DNA of 64,000 bases from Natronohydrobacter sp. (lineage in GTDB: Bacteria; Pseudomonadota; Alphaproteobacteria; Rhodobacterales; Rhodobacteraceae), in the NCBI GenBank assembly GCA_030603695.1, contig JAUVXF010000005.1:62001-126000 (forward strand), written 5' to 3'. A model generated the notes under the pieces. It had not been told where the DNA came from. It was given only the letters and a program-made list of their open reading frames with translations, and did not search any database. Position numbers and translations under genes: made by a program. Positions 18,074 through 28,095 of this stretch are shown here, in pieces; position 1 is the stretch's first letter; every line of letters starts with the position of its first letter.

Positions 18074-19066
18074 ATGAATTTGCCAGACACAATGCGCGCG
18101 ATAGAGATTTCGCAACCCGGCGGGCCAGAGGTTTTGCGTGAAACCACGCGCCCTGTGCCGGTGCCGGGTGCGGGGCAAGTGGTGATCCGTCTGGCCTATG
18201 CGGGTGTAAACCGGCCCGATGCACTGCAACGCGCGGGCGCCTATGATCCCCCCCCCGGCGCAAGCGATCTGCCGGGGCTGGAAGGGGCGGGCACGATTGT
18301 GGCCCTTGGCGCTGGTGTCACGCGCTGGCAAATCGGCGATCAGGTTTGCGCACTCTTTCCCGGCGGGGCCTATGCGGAACATGCGCTGACAGATGCAGGC
18401 CAAGTGCTGCCTGTGCCCGAAGGAATGGGCCTGCGCGAGGCCGCCTGCCTGCCAGAGACCTTTTTTACAGTCTGGTCAAATGTGTTCATGCGCGGGGGCT
18501 TGCACGCGGGAGAGCGGTTTTTGGTGCATGGCGGATCTTCCGGCATTGGGACAACTGCCATCCAGCTGGCACATCTTTTTGGCGCGCGGGTGTTCACCAC
18601 TGCCGGATCGGCCGAGAAATGCGCGGCCTGCGTGGCCTTGGGGGCAGAGCGCGCCATAAATTACCGGGACGCCGATTTTGTGGACGTGATGCAAGCAGAG
18701 GGTGGCGCAAATCTTATCCTTGATATGGTAGGGGGGGATTACCTGCCGCGCAACCTGCGCGCCTTGGCCGAAGATGGGCGCTTGGTGCAGATTGCGTTTT
18801 TGCAAGGCCCGAAAGTGGCAGTCAATTTCGCCCCCCTGATGATGCGGCGCTTGAGTATCACAGGCTCTACCCTGCGGCCCCAGTCTGATGCGGCAAAGGC
18901 AGCCATTGCCACCCAGTTAGAGCAGAATGTCTGGCCGCATTTGGCGGCAGGGCGTGTGGCCCCGGTAATGGATAGCGAATTTTCGCTTGCCGATGTGGTG
19001 AAGGCGCATGAGCGACTGGAAAGCTCTGCCCATATTGGTAAAATTGTGCTGGCCGTTGCGCCGTGA
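18074..19066 (+). CDS. NAD(P)H quinone oxidoreductase (PIG3-like MDR family)
   Basis: A 330-residue zinc-independent medium-chain dehydrogenase/reductase of the TP53I3/PIG3 quinone oxidoreductase group. N-terminal GroES-like domain: GAGQVVIRLAYAGVNRPDAL. Nucleotide-binding domain: FLVHGGSSGIGTTAIQLAHL, then FTTAGSAEKCAACVALGAE. The NADPH-type pattern (Ala-Gly-Ser after the second strand) favours NADP(H). The ATG at 18074 follows AAGGGGAAAG. Likely cytoplasmic reduction of quinones or enones; the physiological substrate is unknown. Confidence 0.85.
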   Translation: MNLPDTMRAIEISQPGGPEVLRETTRPVPVPGAGQVVIRLAYAGVNRPDALQRAGAYDPPPGASDLPGLEGAGTIVALGAGVTRWQIGDQVCALFPGGAYAEHALTDAGQVLPVPEGMGLREAACLPETFFTVWSNVFMRGGLHAGERFLVHGGSSGIGTTAIQLAHLFGARVFTTAGSAEKCAACVALGAERAINYRDADFVDVMQAEGGANLILDMVGGDYLPRNLRALAEDGRLVQIAFLQGPKVAVNFAPLMMRRLSITGSTLRPQSDAAKAAIATQLEQNVWPHLAAGRVAPVMDSEFSLADVVKAHERLESSAHIGKIVLAVAP

Positions 19067-19243
19067 GATGCAGGGCAGGGGCCAATTTTTTCAGCAAGCG
19101 CCACGAAATTGATTAAATTTAAAGCGTAAATTTGAGAAGCGGTCTTGCCAAAGCACTGCTTTATCTTGTCGTATAACCACTGTGAGCGCATTTGGCGGTA
19201 GGAATGGCACCAAAGCAACCTTCGCCCAACAAGGGAGAATGAA

Positions 19244-20338
19244 ATGACAAAACATGGCCCTAAACTTCTGGTGCTTGGCAGCATGTTTGCGCTGCAAGCC
19301 GGGATGGCCCATGCGAATAGCATCAATGTGTTTAACTGGTCGGATTACATCGCGCCCGATACGGTTGAAAAATTTACCGCCGCGACTGGGATTGCCGTCA
19401 ATTATGATGTGTTCGATTCGAACGAGACACTGGAAGCGCGCATGCTGGCAGGCTCTTCCGGGTTCGATATCGTCGTTCCGACTTCGGATTACATGCAGCG
19501 CCAGATCATGGCCGGGGTGTATCAGCCGCTGAACCGCGATCTTCTGCCCAATCTGGAAAATATGGATGCGGATCTGATGGCCCTTGCTGCGGCCTTTGAT
19601 CCGGGTAACGAGCATTCGGTCATCTATCTGTGGGGCACAACCGGGATCGGTTATAATACCGAAGCCGTTGCCGAGCGTCTGGGCGCGGATTATGAGGTCG
19701 ATAGCTGGTCATTGATGTTCGATCCTGAAAAAGCGGCTCTTTTCCAAGATTGCGGCATCGCGTGGCTGGACACGGAAAAAGAAATCATCCCTGTCGCTAT
19801 GCGGTATCTTGGCCTCGATCCCACATCCACCAGCGAAGATGATTTCAACGCCGCAGTTGAATTGATAATGACGGTGCGCCCCTATGTGCGCTACTTCCAT
19901 TCGTCGCAATACATTTCCGATCTGGCCAATGGTGAAATCTGTCTGGCCATTGGCTGGTCGGGCGATGTGTTGCAGGCCGCTGATCGTGCAAGCGAAACAA
20001 ACCAATCCTTCGAGGTGGGCTATGCCATCCCTGATGAAGGCGCGCATCTGTGGTTTGACATGCTGGTCATCCCTGCTGATGCACCCAACCCTGAAGGGGC
20101 GCATGCTTTCATCAACTTCCTGATGGATGCGCAAGTGGCGGCCGATATCACCAATTATGTGATGTTCCCCAATGCCAATGCAGCCTCTACCCCACTTGTT
20201 GACGAAGCTGTGCTGAATGATCCAACCATCTATCCCACAGCCGAAGCGAAGGCAGGGTTCTGGACATTGCAGCCCTATGACAACCGCACAGAGCGTATGA
20301 GCACACGCCTCTGGACGCGGGTGCGTACAGGCCAGTAA
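19244..20338 (+). CDS. potF: Polyamine ABC transporter substrate-binding protein (PotD/PotF family)
   Basis: A 364-residue periplasmic binding protein with an N-terminal signal peptide ending near AHANS. The mature start SINVFNWSDYIAPDTVEKFT is a PotD/PotF hallmark. The hinge and polyamine site regions SSGFDIVVPTSDYM, VIYLWGTTGIGYN and AIGWSGDVLQAADRA are conserved. First gene of a four-gene importer. A 13-bp palindrome AAAGCA-C-TGCTTT (19150-19162) lies about 80 bp upstream and could be an operator. A hairpin after the stop separates it from the ATPase gene. Putrescine versus spermidine cannot be fixed from the sequence. Confidence 0.9.
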   Translation: MTKHGPKLLVLGSMFALQAGMAHANSINVFNWSDYIAPDTVEKFTAATGIAVNYDVFDSNETLEARMLAGSSGFDIVVPTSDYMQRQIMAGVYQPLNRDLLPNLENMDADLMALAAAFDPGNEHSVIYLWGTTGIGYNTEAVAERLGADYEVDSWSLMFDPEKAALFQDCGIAWLDTEKEIIPVAMRYLGLDPTSTSEDDFNAAVELIMTVRPYVRYFHSSQYISDLANGEICLAIGWSGDVLQAADRASETNQSFEVGYAIPDEGAHLWFDMLVIPADAPNPEGAHAFINFLMDAQVAADITNYVMFPNANAASTPLVDEAVLNDPTIYPTAEAKAGFWTLQPYDNRTERMSTRLWTRVRTGQ

Positions 20339-20346
20339 GATTGGTG

Positions 20347-20381
20347 CACCCCTGTAGCATTGTTTGCAGGGGTGTTTCTTT
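20347..20381 (+). other. Stem-loop between potF and potG (partial terminator)
   Basis: CACCCCTG pairs with CAGGGGTG across a 12-nt loop and is followed by TTTCTTT. It lies 9 bp after the potF stop and before the ATPase gene. This looks like a leaky terminator or 3'-end stabiliser that raises binding-protein output. Confidence 0.65.
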
Positions 20382-20405
20382 GAAGTTTGGGCAAAAGGGG
20401 CGCCG

Positions 20406-21539
20406 ATGGCACAGCCAGCAACTGCTTGCGAAACGAAGCCTTGGCGCAGCGAGGCCGCCAAACCCTTCATATCTGTGCGCAATATCGTGAAGCGGTTTGA
20501 CGATTTCACAGCCGTTTCAAATGTGGATCTTGATATCTACAAAGGCGAGTTGTTTTGCCTGCTGGGGGAATCGGGGTGCGGTAAATCCACCCTGTTGCGC
20601 ATGCTGGCGGGGTTTGAACAGCCAACAAGCGGCACGATTACCATTGATGGCGAAGATATGGCCCGCGTGCCGCCGGATCGCCGCCCCACCAATATGATGT
20701 TTCAATCTTACGCGCTTTTTCCGCATATGAGCGTGGAAAAAAATGTGGCTTACGGCCTGCTGCGTGAAGGCTTGCCCAAAGCCGAAGCTTATGCCCGCGT
20801 GGCCGAGATGCTGCGCATGGTGAAGCTGGAGAAACTGGCGCGGCGCAAGCCCGACCAACTGTCGGGCGGCCAGCGTCAGCGTGTTGCTTTGGCGCGGGCG
20901 TTGGTGAAAAAGCCCAAACTTTTGCTGCTGGACGAACCCTTGGGCGCGCTGGACAAGAAATTGCGCGAAGAAACGCAGTTCGAGTTGATCAAAATTCAGG
21001 AAAGCTTGGGGGTGACATTCATTGTTGTCACCCATGACCAAGATGAGGCCATGACCCTTGCCACCCGGATTGGGGTGATGAAAGACGGGGTGATTGAACA
21101 GATCGGAGAGCCGCGCGAGATTTACGAGGCCCCGAATTCGCGCTTTGTGGCGGATTTCATCGGCTCTGTGAACCTTTTTGAGGGCAAGGTTGATGCCGCT
21201 GCCCCTGATCTGATGCGGATTGAAACTGAAGAACTGGGCGCAGTGCTGCTGCCGCCGCAATCCGGGCTGACATTTGGCCAGCCTGTTTGGGGCGCTGTGC
21301 GGCCAGAGCGCTTTGCCCTGTCGCGCAGCAAGCCAGAGAATACCCCGAACGCCTGGCAAGGCGTGGTGGAAGAAATGGGCTATATCGGCCATATGTCGCA
21401 TTATCGCATCAGGCTGGATACGGGCGTTCTGATCCGCGCCAGCCAATCCAACCGCCTGCGTGATGAAGACCCGATTTCATGGGATGAGAAGGTCTGGATT
21501 TCCTTGCAGCCTTCGGCTTTTCGGGTGCTGACCCGATGA
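20406..21539 (+). CDS. potG: Polyamine ABC transporter ATP-binding protein
   Basis: A 377-residue ATPase of the PotA/PotG type. Walker A is LLGESGCGKSTLLRMLAGFE, signature LSGGQRQRVALARAL, Walker B LLLLDEPLGALD, and the switch His is in VVTHDQDEA. The C-terminal TOBE domain includes FGQPVWGAVRPERFALS. The ATG at 20406 follows AAAAGGGGC. It overlaps the next permease gene by 4 bp (ATGA). Confidence 0.92.
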   Translation: MAQPATACETKPWRSEAAKPFISVRNIVKRFDDFTAVSNVDLDIYKGELFCLLGESGCGKSTLLRMLAGFEQPTSGTITIDGEDMARVPPDRRPTNMMFQSYALFPHMSVEKNVAYGLLREGLPKAEAYARVAEMLRMVKLEKLARRKPDQLSGGQRQRVALARALVKKPKLLLLDEPLGALDKKLREETQFELIKIQESLGVTFIVVTHDQDEAMTLATRIGVMKDGVIEQIGEPREIYEAPNSRFVADFIGSVNLFEGKVDAAAPDLMRIETEELGAVLLPPQSGLTFGQPVWGAVRPERFALSRSKPENTPNAWQGVVEEMGYIGHMSHYRIRLDTGVLIRASQSNRLRDEDPISWDEKVWISLQPSAFRVLTR

Positions 21540-22483
21540 GCGGGGGCAATGCGCTTACCCGCTCTGCGCCGTGGCGCGGCACGGCTTGGGCCATAGGCAA
21601 GCTTGGTATTTCTGGCAGGACACTTGTTATCGCCATCCCGATGCTCTGGCTTTTGGTGTTTTTCCTTGCGCCGTTTTTCGTGCTGGGCCGCATCTCTTTG
21701 GCCGAAGCGATCATTGCCCGCCCCCCCTATACGCCGCTATTTGAACGCGGGCCGGATGGCAGCTTTGAAATCATCGCGAGTCTGGAAAATTACCGTTTTC
21801 TTCTGGAAGATGCGCTGTATCGCAATGCCTATCTCTCTTCGATCTGGATCGCGTTGGTCTCTACCATCTTTGCGCTGCTGATCGGCTATCCGATCGCCTA
21901 TTACATCGCCCGCGCGCCCGAACCCAAGCGCTCGCTTCTGCTTTTGATGGTGATCTTGCCGTTCTGGACAAGCTTTCTGTTGCGCGTTTATGCGTGGATG
22001 GGTTTTTTGCGCTCTAACGGGGTGATCAATAACACGCTGATGTCGCTGGGCCTGATAGATAGCCCGATCCAGATGATGCAGACGGATTTCGCCGTTTATA
22101 TCGGGATTGTATATACGTATCTGCCCTTCATGATCCTGCCACTATATGCCAATCTGACAAAGCTGGATGGCGCCTTGCTAGAGGCTGCGGCGGATTTGGG
22201 CGCCTCGCCCATGGTGACGTTTTTCACCGTTACCTTGCCCCTGTCTTTGCCCGGCATTGTGGCGGGTTCCATGCTGGTCTTCATTCCGGCCATCGGGGAA
22301 TATGTGATCCCGGCGCTTTTGGGCGGGCCGGATACGCTGATGATAGGGCGTGTGCTGTGGGATGAGTTTTTTGGCAGCCGCGATTGGCCGGTGGCCTCTG
22401 CGGTGGCGATTGTGATGCTCTTTCTGGTCGTTGCGCCCATCATGTGGCTGCAATCGGTGCAAAACAAGCGGGAGGAAGGCTGA
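21536..22483 (+). CDS. potH: Polyamine ABC transporter permease (PotH type)
   Basis: A 315-residue inner-membrane permease with six main helices, beginning with LVIAIPMLWLLVFFLAPFFV. The cytoplasmic EAA loop is LLEAAADLGASPMVTFFTVT, preceding LPLSLPGIVAGSMLVF. It overlaps potG by 4 bp and potI by one base (TGATG), so the four genes are tightly coupled. Confidence 0.92.
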   Translation: MSGGNALTRSAPWRGTAWAIGKLGISGRTLVIAIPMLWLLVFFLAPFFVLGRISLAEAIIARPPYTPLFERGPDGSFEIIASLENYRFLLEDALYRNAYLSSIWIALVSTIFALLIGYPIAYYIARAPEPKRSLLLLMVILPFWTSFLLRVYAWMGFLRSNGVINNTLMSLGLIDSPIQMMQTDFAVYIGIVYTYLPFMILPLYANLTKLDGALLEAAADLGASPMVTFFTVTLPLSLPGIVAGSMLVFIPAIGEYVIPALLGGPDTLMIGRVLWDEFFGSRDWPVASAVAIVMLFLVVAPIMWLQSVQNKREEG

Positions 22484-23283
22484 TGCGCGGCTGGTTCCTG
22501 CCTCTGGCCGTGGTGTTCGGCTTTGTGTTTCTGTATGCGCCCATCGTCTCGCTGGTGGTGTTTTCCTTCAATGACAGCCGGCTTGTGACAGTCTGGGGCG
22601 GATTTTCTACCCGCTGGTATGGTGAATTGCTGCGCGATCGTCAGATCATAAGCGCCGCATGGATAAGTCTGAAAGTGGCGTTTTTCAGTGCCACTTTGGC
22701 CACGATCATCGGCACCCTTGGCGCTTTTGTTCTGACACGGTTCAGCAAATTCACCGGGCGGCTGATTTTGACAGCCATGATCACCGCGCCCTTGGTCATG
22801 CCAGAGGTGATTACGGGCCTGTCGCTTTTGCTGCTCTTTGTCTCAATGGAGCAGATGGTGGGCTGGCCTGCGGGGCGGGGGATGATAACGGTGATTATCG
22901 CCCATACCACATTTTGCGCGGCCTTTGTGGCGGTTATCGCGCAATCACGGCTGCGCAGCATGGACGATTCGCTGGAAGAGGCCGCGCGCGATCTGGGGGC
23001 GGGGCCGGTGCGGGTGTTTTTTGATGTTACCTTGCCTGTGATTGCGCCTGCGCTGGTGGCCGGGTGGCTTTTGGCCTTTACCCTCTCGCTGGATGATCTG
23101 GTGATTGCCAGCTTTGTCTCTGGCCCCGGTGCATCTACGCTGCCGATGGTGATCTTTTCCAAAATCCGGCTGGGGGTTAGCCCGGATGTGAATGCACTGG
23201 CCACAATCATTATCGGCTTTGTTTTGGTTGCTGTGGCGATTGCGGGCTGGCTGATGCGGCGTGCCATGCGCAAGGAGCTATGA
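22483..23283 (+). CDS. potI: Polyamine ABC transporter permease (PotI type)
   Basis: A 266-residue permease with six hydrophobic helices. EAA loop: SLEEAARDLGAGPVRVFFDV. The C-terminal signature SLDDLVIASFVSGPGASTLP is typical of PotC/PotI. The ATG at 22483 shares a base with the potH stop; a ribosome-binding site GGGAGGAAGG lies just before it inside the end of potH. Last gene of the operon. Confidence 0.92.
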   Translation: MRGWFLPLAVVFGFVFLYAPIVSLVVFSFNDSRLVTVWGGFSTRWYGELLRDRQIISAAWISLKVAFFSATLATIIGTLGAFVLTRFSKFTGRLILTAMITAPLVMPEVITGLSLLLLFVSMEQMVGWPAGRGMITVIIAHTTFCAAFVAVIAQSRLRSMDDSLEEAARDLGAGPVRVFFDVTLPVIAPALVAGWLLAFTLSLDDLVIASFVSGPGASTLPMVIFSKIRLGVSPDVNALATIIIGFVLVAVAIAGWLMRRAMRKEL

Positions 23284-23319
23284 GCTTGGCATAAGAAAAG
23301 CTGATCGGTAAAATAAGAA

Positions 23320-23343
23320 AAAGCAACTTAACCTGATTGCTTT
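23320..23343. promoter_or_regulatory. Inverted repeat upstream of katG
   Basis: AAAGCAA and TTGCTTT are separated by 10 bp, centred about 55 bp upstream of the katG start in an AT-rich stretch. This spacing suits a dimeric regulator. It does not match the OxyR ATAG-N7-CTAT pattern. Regulator unknown. Confidence 0.4.
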
Positions 23344-23353
23344 GAGCTGTTAG

Positions 23354-25552
<2,199 letters not shown>

Positions 25553-25574
25553 TGGCCTGATCTACGGCAACAGG

Positions 25575-25604
25575 CGGCCCGCTTTCTGGCGGGCCGTTTT
25601 TTTT
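25575..25604 (+). terminator. Rho-independent terminator of katG
   Basis: CGGCCCGC, TTTCTG loop, GCGGGCCG, then eight T residues. It lies 22 bp beyond the katG stop and just before the end of the convergent kinase-like gene. Confidence 0.92.
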
Positions 25605-25607
25605 GGC

Positions 25608-26354
25608 TCAGGCTGACAGGATAAGCGCCCGCGTGGCCCCGACAGCCGCAAATTCACAGCCCTGTGTTTTCCCGCGCCATTTCCGCAGCCATTTGCCGGG
25701 CGCGGCCAGCACTTCCAGCCACCACAGCTGGCGCGCAAGTCGCTGCGCGGCCTGCCATTGGGCCAAGGGGGCGGCGCTGCGATAGCCGCACAGAATGGTG
25801 CGCGCTGTCTGCTCTCCCGGCCGTTCTTGCACAAAGGCTGAATGCAGCAGCAAATACACATCCCGCGCCTGATCACGCGGCGCGGCATCCAGCCGCGCGC
25901 CGGCCTCCAGATCCAGAAATGTCAGTCTGGCACCATCCCAGCATATGTCGCGCAGGCTTGGGCGCCCATGTGTCAGGCCAAGCGCATGGAGATGCGCCAG
26001 CGCCGCTCCCGCCGCTTGCAGCAGCTCTGGATCGGCCCGCCCGCTGCCCAGCAGATCCGCCAGATTTGGCCCATGATCGGCCAGAATGACGCAGCCCGCC
26101 TCTTCGGCCAGAATAGCGGGCACAGCAGCGCCTTTGGCGGCAAAGGCGTGGATCAATGCCACCTCGCGCGCGAATGCGCGCTTTGGCTCGCCTTTCTGTA
26201 ACCGCCAGCGCAAAGACGCGTGCGCCTCTGGTCGCTTGACAAAATAACGCTTGCCCGAAAGCTCGATTCGGGCCAGACGCTGATCAGGCACAGACCGCGC
26301 CGCCGCAAGAAGCGCTTCGGCAGACGGGGGCGGCAAAGGGGATGACAGGTTCAT
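25608..26354 (-). CDS. Protein-kinase-fold protein, LPS/Kdo-kinase-like
   Basis: A 248-residue cytoplasmic protein with a small kinase fold of the Bud32/RfaP/InaA type. Candidate ATP-binding Lys40 is in GKRYFVKRPE, helix-C Glu64 in FAREVALIH, and metal-binding Asp148 in LTFLDLEAG. The catalytic loop reads THGRPSLRDICWDG, so the canonical HxD aspartate is Arg131, while Asp136 sits where Asn is usual. It may phosphorylate a lipopolysaccharide core sugar, or be a degenerate or divergent kinase. The ATG at 26354 is followed by typical sequence; the longer frame would run into the crcB leader. Divergent from crcB and convergent with katG. Confidence 0.6.
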   Translation of the reverse strand: MNLSSPLPPPSAEALLAAARSVPDQRLARIELSGKRYFVKRPEAHASLRWRLQKGEPKRAFAREVALIHAFAAKGAAVPAILAEEAGCVILADHGPNLADLLGSGRADPELLQAAGAALAHLHALGLTHGRPSLRDICWDGARLTFLDLEAGARLDAAPRDQARDVYLLLHSAFVQERPGEQTARTILCGYRSAAPLAQWQAAQRLARQLWWLEVLAAPGKWLRKWRGKTQGCEFAAVGATRALILSA

Positions 26355-26404
26355 GCCGCCTGCTAATCCGCACGGGGCAGGCGTGTCAACCATCGGAGAG
26401 AGGC

Positions 26405-26812
26405 TTGCAGGCTCAGGTTTCCATCACAGGGCTGGATTTTTTGCTTATCTGCCTTGGCGGGGGCTTGGGCAGTATCCTGCGCGCCGTGATGATCGCGCGC
26501 TTTGCCCCCTCCGTCTCGGTGGCGGGGGCCACTTTGGTGATAAACCTGTCAGGCAGTTTTCTGATTGGGCTTGCTCTGGCGGTCAGCTTTGCCCCCAGCC
26601 CCGTTCTGGGGGGCATGGGGCTTGTCTTAGTTACGACCGGGGTTTTGGGCGGTTTTACAACTGTTTCGGGCTTTGCACTGCAAGTTCTGGATATGGCACG
26701 CGCAGGGCGCAAGGGCAGGGCAGGGGCGCTTGCCTGTGGCACGCTTGTGGGCTGTGTTTTGGTGGCCTTTGCCGGGCTGCATCTTGGCCGTATATTTCTG
26801 GGGGGCGTCTGA
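26405..26812 (+). CDS. crcB: CrcB/Fluc fluoride channel subunit 1
   Basis: A small four-helix membrane protein of about 135 residues. The start chosen is TTG at 26405, six bases after GGAG; no ATG or GTG gives a plausible Fluc N terminus. Conserved features are GGGLGSILRA, the pore Asn in ATLVINLSGSFLIG, and the TM3 break motif LGGFTTVSGF. In that motif the first of the two pore phenylalanines is Val87 while the second, Phe90, is kept. Fluc channels export fluoride. The stop overlaps the next crcB start (TGATG), implying the two are made together as a heterodimer. Confidence 0.8.
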   Translation: MQAQVSITGLDFLLICLGGGLGSILRAVMIARFAPSVSVAGATLVINLSGSFLIGLALAVSFAPSPVLGGMGLVLVTTGVLGGFTTVSGFALQVLDMARAGRKGRAGALACGTLVGCVLVAFAGLHLGRIFLGGV

Positions 26813-27183
26813 TGGTCGGGCGCGGTGGTGTTCTGGGCCTGATCGGTTTGGGCGGGGCGCTGGGGACAGGCACGCGCTTGGCGCTTAGCGTGCTTGGGCT
26901 GGCCTATTCAGGCGATTTGGCCCTTCTCGCCACGCTTGCGGCCAATTGCCTGGGGGCCGGGCTGATCGGCTATCTGGCTGCGCGCCCCTTGTCACCGCAC
27001 GCACAGGCGCTTTGGATGACAGGATTTTGCGGTGGGTTCACCACATTTTCGATGGTGTCTCTCGAACTGGTGCTTTTGGCGCAAAGCGCCTGGGCTACGG
27101 CGCTGGCCTATGGCGCGCTATCGCTTGCGCTCTGGCTTGCTTTTGCCGTTGCAGGTGCAAGGCTTGGCAGAAATGCGCGCTGA
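26812..27183 (+). CDS. crcB: CrcB/Fluc fluoride channel subunit 2
   Basis: A 123-residue four-helix membrane protein. Conserved features are LGGALGTGTRLALS, pore Asn in TLAANCLGAGLIG, and the TM3 break TGFCGGFTTFSMVS. Here the first pore phenylalanine is kept (Phe79) and the second is Val82, the reverse of the upstream partner. Coupled to the first subunit by TGATG. The pair fits a heterodimeric Fluc with one working pore. Confidence 0.85.
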   Translation: MVGRGGVLGLIGLGGALGTGTRLALSVLGLAYSGDLALLATLAANCLGAGLIGYLAARPLSPHAQALWMTGFCGGFTTFSMVSLELVLLAQSAWATALAYGALSLALWLAFAVAGARLGRNAR

Positions 27184-27194
27184 TCTGCGCAATT

Positions 27195-27270
27195 CACCTT
27201 GCTCAAATATCCCCAGGGGGGTGAATTGCGGCTTGCCGCAAGAGGGGGGCGCGGGCGCCCCCCTTTGCCC
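27195..27270. repeat. Two-hairpin dispersed intergenic repeat, copy 1
   Basis: The segment matches 47982-48058 along its whole length, including the shared core CTCAAATATCC and CAGGGGGGTGAATTG. It holds hairpin A (TTGCGGC, tt, GCCGCAA, 27226-27241) and hairpin B (GGGGGGCGC, GG, GCGCCCCCC, 27244-27263). It fills the gap between the convergent ends of crcB2 and fabI and may act as a bidirectional terminator. Confidence 0.8.
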
Positions 27271-27296
27271 CGCGTGCAAAGCACACAAGGCTCAGG

Positions 27297-28085
27297 TCAG
27301 ATATTCTCCACCTGCGGCATGCCCATCACATGATAGCCGCCATCGACATGGATGATTTCGCCTGTGGTATAGGCCCCATATTCTGACGCCAGATAAACAG
27401 CCGTGCCCCCCACGCTTTCAAGTGTCGCATTGCTGCGCAGGGGCGCATTGGCCTCTGCATGGCGAAAGGTTTTGCGCGCGCCGCCAATCGCGGCCCCGGC
27501 CAAGGTTTTCATCGGCCCGGGGCTGATGGCGTTTACCCGAATGCCTTCCGGCCCCAGATCACTGGCCAGATATCGCACCGAAGATTCAAGCGCCGCCTTG
27601 GCCACGCCCATGACATTGTAAAACGGCGTCACCTTGTTTGAACCCTGAAATGTCAGCGTCAGCAGCGTGCCGCCATTTGGCATCAATTCAGACGCACGGC
27701 GGCCAAGATCGATAAAGCTATAGCAAGAGATTTCCAGAGAATGCTTGAAATTCGCGCGGCTTGTATCGCGAAAGCGTCCTGTCAGTTCGGCTTTGTCGGA
27801 AAAGGCTATGGCGTGCACCAAAAAATCCATCGCCCCCCAGCGCGCTTTCAATGCCGCGAATGCCGCATCCAGCGAGGCTTCATTGGTCACATCCACATCC
27901 AGCAACAGATCCGATCCGACAGAGGCCGCCAGCGGTTCCACCCGCTTGCCAAACGCCTCGCCCTGATAGCTGAAGGCAAGCTCTGCGCCCTGATCCGCCA
28001 TCGCCTGCGCTATTCCCCAAGCGATAGAGCGTTCATTGGCAACGCCCATGATCAACCCGCGTTTGCCTGCCATCAAGCCTGTCAT
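27297..28085 (-). CDS. fabI: Enoyl-[acyl-carrier-protein] reductase FabI
   Basis: A 262-residue SDR-family enzyme that performs the last, NADH-dependent step of each fatty acid elongation cycle. N terminus: MAGKRGLIMGVANERSIAWG, the FabI cofactor site. The Tyr-x6-Lys catalytic pair is in FYNVMGVAKAALES, and ISPGPMKTLAGAAIGG is the flexible substrate loop. Ten bp downstream of fabB on the same strand, so the two form an operon. Target class of triclosan-type inhibitors. Confidence 0.95.
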   Translation of the reverse strand: MTGLMAGKRGLIMGVANERSIAWGIAQAMADQGAELAFSYQGEAFGKRVEPLAASVGSDLLLDVDVTNEASLDAAFAALKARWGAMDFLVHAIAFSDKAELTGRFRDTSRANFKHSLEISCYSFIDLGRRASELMPNGGTLLTLTFQGSNKVTPFYNVMGVAKAALESSVRYLASDLGPEGIRVNAISPGPMKTLAGAAIGGARKTFRHAEANAPLRSNATLESVGGTAVYLASEYGAYTTGEIIHVDGGYHVMGMPQVENI

Positions 28086-28095
28086 TATCGTCCCC

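Noticed and set aside
19108-19118. CtrA site upstream of potF
   Set aside because: Two TTAA words are present but spaced 2 bp apart rather than 7.
26355-26404. Fluoride (crcB) riboswitch before the crcB pair
   Set aside because: Only 50 bp separate the divergent genes, and I cannot find the conserved riboswitch core; the stretch is mainly ribosome-binding site and start region.
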